Shown in pieces: positions 34,360 through 45,758 of a stretch of 64,000 nucleotides of DNA. Made by a program: the position numbers and the translations under genes. This DNA comes from Umbelopsis ramanniana AG (lineage: Eukaryota; Mucoromycota; Umbelopsidomycetes; Umbelopsidales; Umbelopsidaceae). Each line of letters begins with the position of its first letter. Position 1 is the first letter of the stretch. Under the pieces are notes generated by a model. It did not search any database. It saw nothing but the letters and a program-made list of their open reading frames with translations, and was not told the origin of the DNA. Location: the NCBI RefSeq assembly GCF_025399195.1, contig NW_026252123.1, positions 62,001 through 126,000 of the forward strand. Reading direction: 5' to 3'.

Positions 34360-35771
34360 CTATCTACGTCCCTTCTTCTTGGACTTTGATTTCATATGGC
34401 GTCGTTGCTTTTGGAATCGGTTCATATCACCCGCTTCATCCATATTATCAAACAACCCTTGATCTTCCCGTGATCGCTTTTCTCCGCGAGGACCCTGTAA
34501 CATTAACAAATATGGCAATTTAGCACTATATCACTTTTGTCAGGCTATATCTTGACCTAACATACCTCATCTCGCTTTCTTCTGTTCATAACATTTCTCA
34601 TACGCTCATTCTCCTGCTCTTCCACATCTTGAATTCCAACGAGATTGCTGAAATCATTGAGGTTCTAATGTACAATATAATATTAGCATTGGCAGTGTAT
34701 AATAAACATATGCGATGAAGTGAGATTCTCACATCGAATTCATTATCGAAGCGCATTCTATTGTTGTTTTGGAGTCGCTTCTTCTCCTTTCGTGTGACAG
34801 CAAGACGAACGTAATTGTTCTCTTCGTATTTATCCTTCTCCTGGATATGTCGATCAAGGCTGTCACCGAAGCCCATGCCTTCATTGACACCACCCAAAGC
34901 GTCCACTTCTTCTGGGCGATCATCCATCTCGGCCATCAAGTCTCGCATAATACGAGAGCGTGATGCCTTCTCAACAAGACGGCTCGCGTTCTTTTCTTTT
35001 CTAGATGATTTGCGAAGATCTTCATCGTATGTAACAGGTGCGAGTTTAGGTGGTCTATACACACCAGATTTGTCGGTAACTTCATCTACAAGGCAAGAAG
35101 CAATTTAGAGATTGGCAGGGACTTTCAAAACATCACTGTCTAATATAATCGTACCTTCTTCCTCATCTCCAGCCTTGTTTACCAGATCCATTGGGTTAGG
35201 TTTGAAAGCAAGAGGATCGCTAACTGTTCAGGTATATGGATTAAAATCCGTACATTCAAGTTATCACTCAGCTGATGACCAAAAAACCATACCTGCAGAT
35301 GCCGCACCATTGTTCGTCTCGTTATCCTGATCTCCAACCACCGCTGTCCGTACAACCTTGTCTATTTGGTATTTCAATTTCTGCTCAACAGGCTTCATCT
35401 TTTCCAGCATAACTCGAAGCTCAATCAATGACTGGACGACGGGGTGTGATTCCACTTGCTTTCCGGAAAGTTTGAGCTGGATTATGAAAGCCAAGTTGGC
35501 AATATACTGAAGAAGTAGCTGGTATTTTACTTCCAAAAACGATATGCCTTTCGACGTTTTGATTTCTCCATCGGCAACTCTACATGGCAAAGAAATGTAA
35601 GTTTCCAGGGATCAATCAGATTGTGCATTACAGAGCTATGACCTACTTTTGTAATATAGGCTTCAGCTGGTTTTGGACCTCATCAATTTTTGACTCGAGA
35701 TCTTTCATTAGTTGGGGGAATTTTGCCGCATCGCTTGACATTTTAGTGTTATGTTCGACAAGCGAAGGCAT
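34360..35771 (-). CDS. LCP5: U3 snoRNP-associated protein LCP5 / neuroguidin (Sas10/C1D family)
   Basis: A nucleolar factor of the small-subunit processome needed for 18S rRNA maturation. Exons 35771-35647, 35579-35293, 35223-35155, 35085-34733, 34664-34566 and 34494-34360; 355 residues from the first ATG. An alternative ATG ten codons later, at 35741 (MSSDAAKF), may be the real start. The Sas10/Utp3/C1D domain covers about 10-135, with GISFLEVKYQLLLQYIANLA and HPVVQSLIELRVMLEKMKPV. The LCP5 signature GVYRPPKLAPVTYDED lies near residue 165. The C-terminus is very basic (RRRHMKSKSKKKGRR), consistent with nucleolar localisation and RNA binding. Confidence 0.93.
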
Positions 35772-36037
35772 GAGATCTTTAAAGCACACTGAAAAACTTG
35801 CAAAAAAATGAAGCCAGCCAACTGAAAAATTGGGAAAAAACTGTGACTGTTTCTTAAAGATTGGAATTTCAAAGAGTATCACGGCCGACTGTTTCAAATA
35901 AAATAATCTATAATTTATTGTTATTTATAATGAAAGATGCTAAAACGTGTATAATAGTAAGCTTTGTAATAAAATTATCAGTAAAACAATGAATTTTGCT
36001 TTACGATAGAGCCTACGGCATCTATAGTGTAAAAGTT

Positions 36038-37028
36038 CTATTGCTTGATGGTATTGAGAAAGTCGATCAAAGCAGTGACTACACCTTCAGGGTTATCCAA
36101 TGTACTGACGTGGCCGGCATTGGGAATAGAAACCAAAGATATGTGTGGATTAGCTATATCCCGGTTGTACCATTCAATCATTGAAGTATTTGTCAGCCCA
36201 TCCAATTGGCCATAGAGGAGTAATTCTGGTATGTTCAATCTAGTGTAAGTCGGATCATCTACTACTACTTCTGCACAGGCTTTCATAGCTTTCACAATCT
36301 CAGCATCACCGGATTCAGAGAGCTCTCGATAAATTTCTTGTCGAGCAATGGTATTGTTTGAGGTATTCAGGATAGCATTGAACGAAGCATTATTGTCACC
36401 TGCAATGAGAGTGTCCAGCGGGGTGGCCAGGTAGTATTGCATCCAAGGTAGCAGAACCTCGTTTGGTCCACAATCCATGGCGATAAGTGCTTTAGTTCTG
36501 TTAGGGTATACTTTTGCAAACTGTTGTGCCACCATACCACCCATGGAGAGACCAGCCTGCAAAACGGCTTGTTTGGACGGTATTTGTAGATCACTGCAAG
36601 TGAAAGAACGCAATAGTATAGTTAGCTAGCAGCTTATTTAAAAGCATCTAGTCAGCTTTTTCTTACTTCATCATAGAAATCATGTCTTGGAGCATAAGGT
36701 CAAAGGTAATAGTACAGCTTCCCCGGGCAGTGACGTTGGACACTTGACTCATGCCCTGGCACCGAGGGTCGTAAGTCACTACACGATGGCCAGCAAGAAG
36801 AAGGGGTAAAACTTGAGCGTCAAAAGAATGGTGGTCCAGTCCAGCGCCAGGGGTAAAAATTATGATGTCGCCATTGGGATTGACAGAGAACCCACTCCGC
36901 CAGTATTGGATAGGAGGGCTTGCAGACTTGACAGTGCCTTGAAGGAACATATCACTCTTCCAGCTGTCTTGCGTTGTGGTTGCTGTAGTGAGAGCGAAAA
37001 GAGCAGAGAGTGTCCAGAGAAGTAGCAT
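36038..37028 (-). CDS. Secreted or membrane alpha/beta hydrolase
   Basis: An alpha/beta-fold hydrolase, probably an esterase-like serine hydrolase entering the secretory pathway. Exons 37028-36667 and 36593-36038; 305 residues. An N-terminal signal peptide (MLLLWTLSALFALTTATTT) is followed by the oxyanion strand IIIFTPGAGLDHHSF and VVTYDPRCQGMS. The nucleophile elbow is GLSMGGMVAQQF. The acid is probably in LLLYGQLDGLTN and the histidine in IPNAGHVSTLDNPEGV. Several N-x-S/T sites suggest glycosylation. A TTAAAAAG element about 45 bp upstream could be its TATA box. Substrate is unknown. The fold alone also fits peroxidases or lactonases of this superfamily. Confidence 0.88.
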
Positions 37029-37265
37029 GTTCTTGAAAGAGATGGTGTGAGAGAGTAACCATCACCTTCGCTTTTTAAGCTCATGGGGAAATATTTTTAT
37101 CACCTACCCTTTGTAGCGAATAAAGCAGGAATCTACCGAAAGCGTAATTGTTTCACTAACCTTAATCGATGCTGTCTTTAACGTGTCGACGAAGACATCA
37201 TGAAGATCAACGCGTCAAATAGGAAGAACACATGTTTATTGTACATCAATGAGACACCATAGGCA

Positions 37266-37832
37266 TTACTCTACTTTAGATTTATTCATGCTGGCATTAG
37301 TCTGCGACCGCGTAAGTAGTAGTGTGCCTGTTATAATTAATGCTGCGCCTAGCCACCAGCTGTAGGCCAAAGGTTCACCAAAAACCGCGTAGCCTGAGAG
37401 AGCCTGTCCATATACGAATGCCGTTAAACTCCATATGATTTACTTAGTTCCTGCCCACGGCTTAATACTTACCGATACACCGAAATTAGCTGCACTATTT
37501 ACAACCGACACCGAAGTGGAGGATGGCGCTCGATTCAGGGCTTTGGTAAATATTGTCCACATAAGGGAGTTGCATGCGAATATTAAAAGGAAGCATAACA
37601 AGCGCACCAACAGAAGAATCTATTTCACCATATGAGTTATTTCAATCGATATGCGGCCACTTTGAACATCAGCACTTACATATGATTTTAGAGCATCTTG
37701 TTGTGTCACTGGTAGTAGGTCTATCAATATTTGTGTAAAGTAGGCTGTCCTGGAGTCTGTAAATAGTTTCGCAAAGACAGACGCTAATGCAGCGAATGCC
37801 CCAGATGCAAGTGCTTGTGGAATGAACGACAT
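37266..37832 (-). CDS. TMEM42-like EamA/DMT-family small membrane protein
   Basis: A half-size drug/metabolite-transporter-fold protein of the TMEM42 type. Exons 37832-37680, 37619-37473 and 37403-37266; 145 residues, close to human TMEM42 (about 159). Helix 1 is ALASGAFAALASVFAKLF. Next come VRLLCFLLIFACNSLMWTIF and a short TSVSVVNSAANFGVS motif, then ALSGYAVFGEPLAYSWWLGA and LIITGTLLLTRS. The third exon starts at the acceptor ATGGACAG. An earlier AG (GGAG, 37428) would put the family motif FGEPLAYSWW out of frame. Such short EamA proteins probably dimerise. Cargo is unknown. Confidence 0.87.
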
Positions 37833-38382
37833 GAGACGCGCTGCTTCAAATTGTTGGTCGCCGCCCAACTCATTTTTTTTTATAGCGCTTGGCTTGTCGA
37901 CATGATATAGCCGTGCAGTACTGGTATTAAAAGATATATTTGTCTTGAAGATATGCTGAAAAACTTAGTCCGCAAGTCTTCATACTAATGCTAATTCACG
38001 CTTGCTATATAATTTGCATAGCCTTTTTTAAAGTTGACAAAGGTCAAATTACCGTGTGCTGAGTAGAGTGAAGCTCAGTAATAAATTAGATCCAACTGGT
38101 AGCTATAAAGCCACGGATGTAAAGAATTAGTTTAAAAATCTGATATTAAATGGAAAGGCATTTATTTGAGTTACTTATATAACATTGACACATTTGTATA
38201 ATATAAAGGTAATGAGAGCAGATTGAGACCTTCCATTTTCCGACAGCAATTATAATGTATGAATGAGTCCTCGACTCAACATCTTGAAGGATACTTTTTC
38301 AGATTGTTTCATGCTTAAGCAAGTTACAATAAAAGACCAAATAGTTATCGCTGAGCTCAGCATATGCGATTGATCATTCATA
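37833..38382. other. A/T-rich intergenic region
   Basis: Between the TMEM42-like gene start and the 3' end of the intronless membrane-protein gene. No reading frame or repeat of note is seen. Confidence 0.5.
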
Positions 38383-40023
38383 TCATGGTAGTATTACGTC
38401 AATCGTTGTCGTTTTCCTCTCCATTTCAATTTTGTTCATCAGTGACAAGCCTTCGTTTAACGCTACTTCAGCTGTCATCAAAGGTTTACCATTGACAGTA
38501 AGAAACAAACGAGAACTACTAGACGAGCGTCTCAGCTGAACGTCTTTGTCTGAATCAGGTGAATTGTCACTGGCTGTATCTTGTTCTACGAGACCAGCAA
38601 TAGACAATGCCAGCGGTGGTCCAAACGCACTCAGGCCATCAATCCTCTGCATTAACCAGGCTGATATCGCTACTACTGCTGCTAAGACGGTTATGACTAT
38701 CATACTGGCATTGATCTGCACGCCGTTTCCTTTGCGCTTATAACGGCTCACAGTAGCGCCATTCCATCCATACGATGTGTAAAACACTGTGTCTATCTGC
38801 CCTTGTTTAAGAATTTTAGTGTCTTGCCTTTTGTCTCCTGTACTAGTATTGCTAAATACCAAAGAATTTTTCCACGTTTTGGGCACATTTGTTGAATTAT
38901 ACACGTCTCCTAACTTTGTACTATACCCGGTGATTGACATGTTGACGGACGCCACAGTAGTAGTATGGGGATATGACATGTAGACGTTGATGCTCTCCAG
39001 CCGAAACTCGTCGTTTACAATACTGACCCTAGCTAATCTAGCAGAACCGGTTATCTCTGCCATGTTGATTGCGCATAATGGTTCACCTTCGCACAGTGTG
39101 GTGCTGAAATTGAAGTTCTGCAGTATGGTAGATAAGTTTCCTGACCAGACGCGTGCTGTGGAATTCTGTTCAATGTATACAACTAGATCTGATAGCACTA
39201 CGCTATTATTAACGCCAGCAAAATATACACCTGTTGCAGCATAAGTTGTCCGGATCTCGCCTGTGGTAAATGTCTCGTATATGTTTGGCCAATTAATACT
39301 TCCTGCTAGGGGATGAACCCCTGAAGCCTCAGAGAATTTCACCATATTCACATCTAATCTAAGATCATTCGCCAGTACCATGTTTGTTCCCTCGGCCGAG
39401 CTGTTGAAGGCGGTGCAAAATTGTCGTCCGGGCGAGCAAGGTATGGGATTACGTATACCACCGACTGACAAGTTGATGACTTCAGACATATTGAAGTCCG
39501 TCACCCATCCTGGGTCTGGTCGCGAGAGTACTTCCATTGTACCCGTCGTCAGATTCTTCATATCTTGTTCTGGATATACTCCCTGAAGTCCTTCAGTGGA
39601 GTTATAACAAGTCCCAAACGCTGAGCATGTTATATTATAACCATATGCGACCGCATCTGGTATTTGATAAGGCGGTAACGTTATCACATTACCCTGAGCA
39701 TAAGAGCCAACAATTTGAATCACTTGAGGCTCCGATAGCACCTGCAAATACGTCTGATTCTTCCATATCGAGGCTGCTAATGTTGACCACAATGCATTGA
39801 AAGCTACGGTCACGACCCACAAGAGCAATATAGGCTTACTACGTAAGGCCAATAGGATAGTCTTCGGGGTGTAGAACCCTGAACTAGAACTGAGTTGCCA
39901 AACCTGATAATCTTTAAGATAATACGACAAAGCGAGCGTCAAAAAGCATAGAAATAGATTTATACAGATATCCTGCAGAGAAAATAGCGCATTAGCTGCA
40001 GCTTGATCAAGATACACAGTCAT
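38383..40023 (-). CDS. Intronless 546-residue membrane glycoprotein, unknown function
   Basis: A single uninterrupted frame. Two N-terminal helices (LFLCFLTLALSYYL and PILLLWVVTVAFNALWSTLA) precede an extracytoplasmic domain of about 340 residues. That domain carries many N-x-S/T sequons and at least six cysteines (ITCSAFGTCYNS; IPCSPGRQFCTAF; TTLCEGEPLCAIN). A third helix (INASMIVITVLAAVVAISAW) follows. The cytosolic tail is Ser/Asp rich (SDNSPDSDKDVQLRRSSSSS). This architecture suggests a cell-surface sensor or adhesion protein. I do not recognise a characterised family. Being intronless among genes with 3-16 exons, it may have arisen by retroposition or belong to an intron-poor lineage-specific family. 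Confidence 0.85.
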   Translation of the reverse strand: MTVYLDQAAANALFSLQDICINLFLCFLTLALSYYLKDYQVWQLSSSSGFYTPKTILLALRSKPILLLWVVTVAFNALWSTLAASIWKNQTYLQVLSEPQVIQIVGSYAQGNVITLPPYQIPDAVAYGYNITCSAFGTCYNSTEGLQGVYPEQDMKNLTTGTMEVLSRPDPGWVTDFNMSEVINLSVGGIRNPIPCSPGRQFCTAFNSSAEGTNMVLANDLRLDVNMVKFSEASGVHPLAGSINWPNIYETFTTGEIRTTYAATGVYFAGVNNSVVLSDLVVYIEQNSTARVWSGNLSTILQNFNFSTTLCEGEPLCAINMAEITGSARLARVSIVNDEFRLESINVYMSYPHTTTVASVNMSITGYSTKLGDVYNSTNVPKTWKNSLVFSNTSTGDKRQDTKILKQGQIDTVFYTSYGWNGATVSRYKRKGNGVQINASMIVITVLAAVVAISAWLMQRIDGLSAFGPPLALSIAGLVEQDTASDNSPDSDKDVQLRRSSSSSRLFLTVNGKPLMTAEVALNEGLSLMNKIEMERKTTTIDVILP

Positions 40024-41221
40024 ATGGATGATTGCGTAGACGGTTCGGATAATAGTGCTTTTGCCAAAAGTCGAAGTAGCGGAGCGCTTTGAGATGTTTG
40101 ACGTTTGGATTGCTCGGTTGGTCCGTGTTCAAATATTCTCCTGGATGAATTTGATTCGAGGAAGGCTACTTGCAACCTACCTCGCTTTTATTTAATTATT
40201 GTTGACAGCCACGTATTTGGCCTCGTGATGTTTGGTGGGCCGATTGCCTTCCGAAGGACGTCATATCCTTCTTCTCGCCTCTGTCACCGGCCGGATATCT
40301 TGCATAACAACAAGAACTTCGTATTGGATTGGTAGCGAAAACAGTTTTCTTTATTAACAGGTCAATTATCCATCTCTCTACATAAATTCTGACGGCAATA
40401 TCTTTATACATATGCCCTCGTGTTTTATGTTTGTTAGAGTCAACGACGCAATACCTGTTTTGAAATAAATAGAAAGATCAAATGCTAATAGTGTGTCCAA
40501 AAGTGTCCGCTAACTTTTATTTGGCTTCTCATTACTGCGCTTTGCTGAGCATTTACCTTATTCATTTTGAGCGATGAGTTCATTGCTAGAAATGCTTCTG
40601 ACTTCCGCTAAACTTACTTTTTTGCATAACTCGCCTCAGAAGGTCCAGGCACTTTCGTCAGTAGACGCACTTTAACAATTTTGTTTTCTCCGCCCTGGCT
40701 ATACTGAATGAAAATAAATGCGCAAAATTGCGGTGAAGATAGATAGTGTGAAGGTTAATGATATGGAACGTAACAATATCTGGTACAGAGCAGGTCTTTG
40801 CTCCAGCGGGGATTTCAGCTCTGTTTTTTTTTTTTTGAGTCGTGAATTGTGCGCCAGCATTTGTACCAAACTTCGTTGATTTCACTCTTACTCTCATCCT
40901 TCGCCAAAGCGTTTGACATTACTGCCGTTCTTCCAACATAAAACCGAAGTGCCAGGTAATTTGCTTTATTCTGGCTATGTTTTTGTCAGATTCTTGGGAT
41001 TACGACTTGATCTAACGATACTCATTATTGATCTCAGGTACCCAGAGTCAGCTAGAATCAACATCATACTTCACTACGCGCAGCAGTAGCTTGGATTGGC
41101 GTAAACAGATAACTTATCTCGAGGAGACTGTTCAGTATAGAGATCGCCGGTGACAGAAGTTTTTAACCTTCGACATTTCGCATCGCCGATCAGTGTAAAG
41201 TAGCACAGAAGTCCTCTCTCA
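40024..41221. other. 1.2-kb divergent intergenic region
   Basis: Separates the intronless membrane-protein gene from Nup54. A short T-run at about 40825-40836 is the only conspicuous element. An open frame at 40897-40658 has no protein-like features. No transposon or RNA gene is recognised. Confidence 0.45.
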
Positions 41222-43052
41222 ATGCATCAGCGTAATTTATCCACCTCTGCAACCTCCTTTGGAGCGCAAGCGTCTCCTTTTGGCCAAGGTTAGTGCCCAT
41301 AGCAAAAGTTGCAGCTCACATCATTGTTAACCTTTACCTTGCAGCAACCAATGCAGCAAACCCCACCTTTTCCTTCGGCTCCTCTCAGCCATCAAATACG
41401 ATTACACCTTCATTTGGACAAGCAGGTACGTTTCTCCTAAACTAATTTCCTGCCTGCCTTTCAGAAGCAACATTCTAACACTATCAGATAGCAGTGAGCC
41501 AGCCAGCATCAAATACATCTGGGTTTTCCTTTGGAGCCGCGGCACAATCGACACCATCATTATCGTTTGGAGCCTCGGCGCAAACGACACCCGCAACGTC
41601 ATTTGGAAATGCGGGGCAAACCTCTTTTTCATTTGGAAATAAAGCTCAATCAGCACCATCATTCTCGTTTGGAAACACAGCACAGACAACGCCTTCTTTG
41701 TCATTTGGAAATGCAGCGCAATCAACGCCTTCCCTCTCATTTGGAAACGCCGCACAGTCTAAGCCGGCATTCTCGTTTGGAGCAACAGCACCAGCGTCCA
41801 ATCCGGCATCTACTCTCCAAATTTCTTTTACTCAACCACGTATGAAACCTTATGATACGCGTTTTCTATTAATATTTAGTTGGTTCTAATTGTCATTTAA
41901 CACGTACTCCAGAGCAAAATCAATCTACATTTGGAGGAAATGCGAATATACCCAGCCAACAACAAGACATGCAGACTTGGCAACAGCTAGCGCTAATAAA
42001 GGCAAAGTGGGACACCAAATCACCCCTCTGTTATTTCAAGGTAAGTAATCTTTCATGCCGGTGTATATATCATCAATATCCATATCTGACGGATGTAATC
42101 TTCTCCAGCATTTCTTTTATAATATGGTTCATCCTAATGAGGTTCACCGATATGCTAAACCAGCCGATATTGATCCTTATTTATGGGCAGAGGCAATGCG
42201 CAACAATCCGGACCCAACTTGGTAAGTTGCCCATCGCGTAATACAGGGTACAGAGGCGAAATCTAAAAGTATTTTTCAATACAGCATGGTTCCTACTTTG
42301 GCTGTTGGGTTTGATGACGTTCGGAAAAGAATGGAAGGACAGTACAGGACATGTGCCGTTTTCAAGGAAAGGTTGGAGGTCAGTAACTTAGTTAGAAGCA
42401 AAAACGTCGGCGCATTGTATTTGGGTTCTAAATATACGTTTAGGCAATCAACCAAAAAATTGAGCAAATTCAACGGAAACATATCCTGGAGACAATGACA
42501 CGATTAGCCGAACATAAAAGACGGCACATAGACCTTACTCAAAGAACAATACAGGTACGTTCTTATGGAATATATTTTTTGTTGTATTGCAATGGTATAC
42601 GGAACTCACCACTCGCTACATAGTTCATGAAGAACTCGCAACTTTTGCGAAGCAAGGGATTCCCTATTCAAATTGATGAGGACAAGCTGAGGCTTCAGTT
42701 AGAAAAGGCGGAAATGGAGTTGCAGAGATCAGCACAGTTTAACGAAAACTTGAACCACTTGTGGAATCAAGTGCAAGATGTACGTGAGAACCAAAGGGAC
42801 ACGGTGCTGACGGAAAAATGGGCTTTAACAAGCGAAAAGGACGTTCACGCAATATCTGAAGTAAGTTCTAACCCACAGTATTCCTTATGTTCTAATGTTG
42901 GGCTACTAATTAACTTTCACTCCTTTCAGATATTGAGCAGTCAGCATGATGGTTTAGCGCACGTTATTTCAATATGCCATTCGGACATGAAAGACCTGGA
43001 TGCCATGATTAGTGGTGTCAATGCCAAGCTGAGCCAAACTGTTGGACAATAA
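41222..43052 (+). CDS. FG nucleoporin Nup54 (yeast Nup57)
   Basis: A central-channel nucleoporin of the Nup62-Nup58-Nup54 complex that provides FG repeats for transport receptors. Exons 41222-41288, 41345-41425, 41492-41839, 41913-42040, 42109-42221, 42285-42378, 42444-42554, 42624-42860 and 42930-43052; 433 residues. The first 165 residues hold about a dozen FG repeats spaced near every 11-13 residues (SFGNAAQSTPSLSFGNAAQS). The alpha/beta region follows: CYFKHFFYNMVHPNEVHRYA, then DPYLWAEAMRNNPDPTCMVP and AVGFDDVRKRMEGQ. The C-terminal coiled coil (RLAEHKRRHIDLTQRTIQ; LRLQLEKAEMELQRSAQFNE) assembles the trimer. Repeat exon 3 is phase-compatible, so repeats could expand freely. Confidence 0.95.
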
Positions 43053-44193
43053 TGACTTTGATGGTATCTGATGAAATTAAAAAAACATTTAACCTAAGTT
43101 TCAACAATACAAGCTTTATGCTTGAAATGCTGAAGGCAGACTTTTTTTTTTTTACAATCTCTCAGCTAACAGTTTATTTCATTTGTATTTACTCGGCATT
43201 TGAGCCCAATCAACTCCAACCTCATACTTGCATATTACCAATCCTGCTATGCAGACTCTTATGCTGTTGTGCATAACGAGGAACAGAGTTTCAGCCAATT
43301 AACTTTGATTTCAATAGCAACAGCTGGCTTCCGTCACACAGCCATAGAACTCTTAAGGCCTGTCGTGCACAGGGTGCGCCAGACATTGGGCCAATCAAGC
43401 TCCACTTTACAGCCAACTTTCTGTCACGCAGTCGTTGCACACCACAGAAGGACAAGAGTTTCAACCAATCAAATTACAACCTTGACCTTGTAGAACCCTT
43501 TGTAAATGCAGACGGATCGATTTCACACGCAGAAGACCAGAGCATTAGGCGATTTCACATCGACCTCGTTTTAGAGACATCTTCTGTCACGCAGCTTTTG
43601 AAATATGAGGTCAGCTGCGGACAAAGAGGTTACATGTTTTGTTAGTGAATACTCTAAACCTGTCATTTCTGCAGTGACAATGAATGAGCTGAGCTGCTTA
43701 TAATACATTGTCTACATTCTCTACTATCGTTTATAAGAAGATTTTGGTCCAAGCAAATGCTGCTTGTGCTAAACTTCGTCTTGTCTGTTCACGGCAAGAT
43801 TTCTCATGATGGCTTCACTGCACGATAAAAGGTATTACATTCTTCACCTTGAAAAAGGTTCTTCCCACCGCACACCTTCAAAAGCCAATGTTCCTTATTC
43901 ACTTGTATGGCATTTTGTTCAAAAGTTTGCAAGTTGTCAATATAGGCTAGTCTTTCAACGTTTTGATGTTATTCTTATTTCAATTTCATGAGATACTTTG
44001 CATATGCCACTACCTGAGTTATACTAGATTGGCGTGGTAGTGCGCTTCTGGTGAAAGGACCATAGTGAGCAAGTGGCGCCAGGACAGTCTCGTGACTGCG
44101 GAGACTGAATCATGCACTATATGAATTCAAGCGATGCTCAAGCCGAAGATATACTGGTTTAACAGCTTGATACTTTATTTTTGACACTTTGTA
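43053..44193. other. Intergenic region with degenerate repeats
   Basis: Lies between Nup54 and the NIPSNAP gene, both on the plus strand. It contains the degenerate CCAAT-bearing repeats at about 43201-43600 (listed separately). A 7-bp stem hairpin at 44085-44107 (CAGTCTC, nine-base loop, GAGACTG) lies about 90 bp before the next ATG. No gene is seen. Confidence 0.45.
43201..43600 (+). repeat. Degenerate ~75-95-bp tandem repeats with CCAAT motifs
   Basis: CCAAT occurs at 43206, 43295, 43391 and 43465, each followed by t/c-A-A. Between the motifs a TGTGCA/TCGTGCA/GTTGCA-type word recurs, as does a TCACRCAG word (about 43334, 43424, 43586). The phrase AGAGTTTCA precedes the second and fourth CCAAT. 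The copies are strongly diverged and do not encode a protein. Confidence 0.45.
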
Positions 44194-45498
44194 ATGTTGG
44201 CACGCTCATCCTCATTACTTACTCGCGCAGCTGTGTGTTCTACTTTGCGACGACCATTTACTTCAACCTCCTTGGCACCGCTCTCGCACACGCCACTCTG
44301 TCGAGACGACGAACCAACACAGAGCAAAGCTGGAGGTATTCTGGAAAGCGTTCTCTACGGCTCTAAACAGTCTAAGGAGGAGGAAAAGGCTACCCACTCC
44401 AAGGTACTGGCGCGAGGCAAATACGTTCATGAACTGCAAAGTGAGTATCTCTTCGGCAAAGTGTGGGGAAGGAGCGGCCATTGAATGCTCTATCCATTAG
44501 AGACTACGGTTACTTATGACGTGATACAACAGGACACAAAGTGAAGCCTGACCGAGTGGAGGAGTACGCGGCTCTCATGTAACGTATTGTAAAGGTTCTG
44601 GCGCATTATGGAAGCTCAAATATTAACACAGACGTCAACTTAACAGAGCAGAGCACTTCCCCCGCATAGCAAACGATCCTGCCAACAACGTGCATTTGTG
44701 TGGAAGTTGGTCAACAGATATTGGACAGCAAGATACATTTGGTAAAGGATAATTCAGTGCTTTCTGCGGTCACGTACAGAGATTGGGGCTAACCTATATG
44801 CTTTTCTTCAAGTTCATATTTGGGAATACAAAGGATACCCTGGTCATAAGGAGACTATGGAACGGCTACAACAGGATGCTGTAAGTACATCTTAGTGTTA
44901 TAAGATTTTAGGTTGGCATTCTTTAACTTTTTGATCTGTCAGCAATATCAAAGATTTATGAGGGACATTCGCCCCCTGTTGATATCTCGTGAAAATACGA
45001 TGATGCTTGAATTCTCTTTCTGGGCAACTTCTCCGCCACGGGTCACTAACGGAATCTACGAACTCCGCAGATATGAATTGAGGGTAAATGGAATGTTATA
45101 GGTTTTATGATTTCTAGCAACGGTTGACTAACCCACAGCCATACTTGATAAACAGCCTGGAAATTTACTCGAATGGGAGATGCATTGGCGCAAGGGTTTG
45201 GACTGCCGTCGTCAGTTCTGTGAACCTGTTGGAGCCTGGTTCAGTCAATTGGGAGATTTGAACGTCGTTCATCATATGTGGACATATCCTGATTTACAAA
45301 CTCGCAAGATCACCCGTGAAGACGCTTGGCAAGTTGATGGGTGGGCTGAAACCGTCACTAATACTGGTAAGCCTCCTACCATAGATTTACACACACATTA
45401 TAGGATCGAACTGACTTTTTTGTTTCTGTCTAGTCCGTTTGATCAACAAGATGCAATCATCCATCTTGAAGCCACTTGAGTTTAGCCCGCTTAGATAA
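44194..45498 (+). CDS. NIPSNAP-family mitochondrial protein
   Basis: A NIPSNAP protein, a dimeric ferredoxin-like alpha/beta-barrel protein of mitochondria linked in animals to mitophagy signalling. Exons 44194-44440, 44533-44578, 44647-44741, 44813-44880, 44943-45083, 45156-45366 and 45434-45498; 290 residues. A basic, Ser/Arg-rich mitochondrial presequence comes first (MLARSSSLLTRAAVCSTLRR). The first domain begins KYVHELQRHKVKPDRVEEYA and includes LCGSWSTDIGQQDTFVHIWEY. The second begins IYELRRYELRPGNLLEWEMHW and includes HHMWTYPDLQTR. The C-terminus is MQSSILKPLEFSPLR, as in animal NIPSNAP1/2. The sixth exon uses the acceptor at 45155; the earlier AG at 45137-45138 would put a stop in frame. 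Confidence 0.95.
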
Positions 45499-45758
45499 AT
45501 TAACCGGAAACATATACGGAGAGGCAAAGTCAAAGTCTTTTCATATATGTGGAGGGGATATGGATGAATTCAAAACATATGTAATGTGGTTTTTGTTGGA
45601 TGAGGTTTTCTATCTATATATAAAAACAATGCTTGTATTTGGCTGAGATGTTTATCGGGTTATTTCATCCCAGTATCTTGCGTACCTGAGAGCCAAATAT
45701 AAAGGAAGACGGTTAGGAGGAAATCGTAACGAGATGTGAAGACAAAAAAAAATTCATG

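Noticed and set aside
37403-37473. Apparent frameshift in the TMEM42-like gene
   Set aside because: It arose from using the first AG (GGAG). The next acceptor, ATGGACAG, keeps frame and gives the family motif, so the gene is intact.
41402-41755. 117-codon minus-strand frame rich in Phe, Gln and Met
   Set aside because: It is the antisense of the Nup54 FG-repeat exon and only mirrors its repeats.
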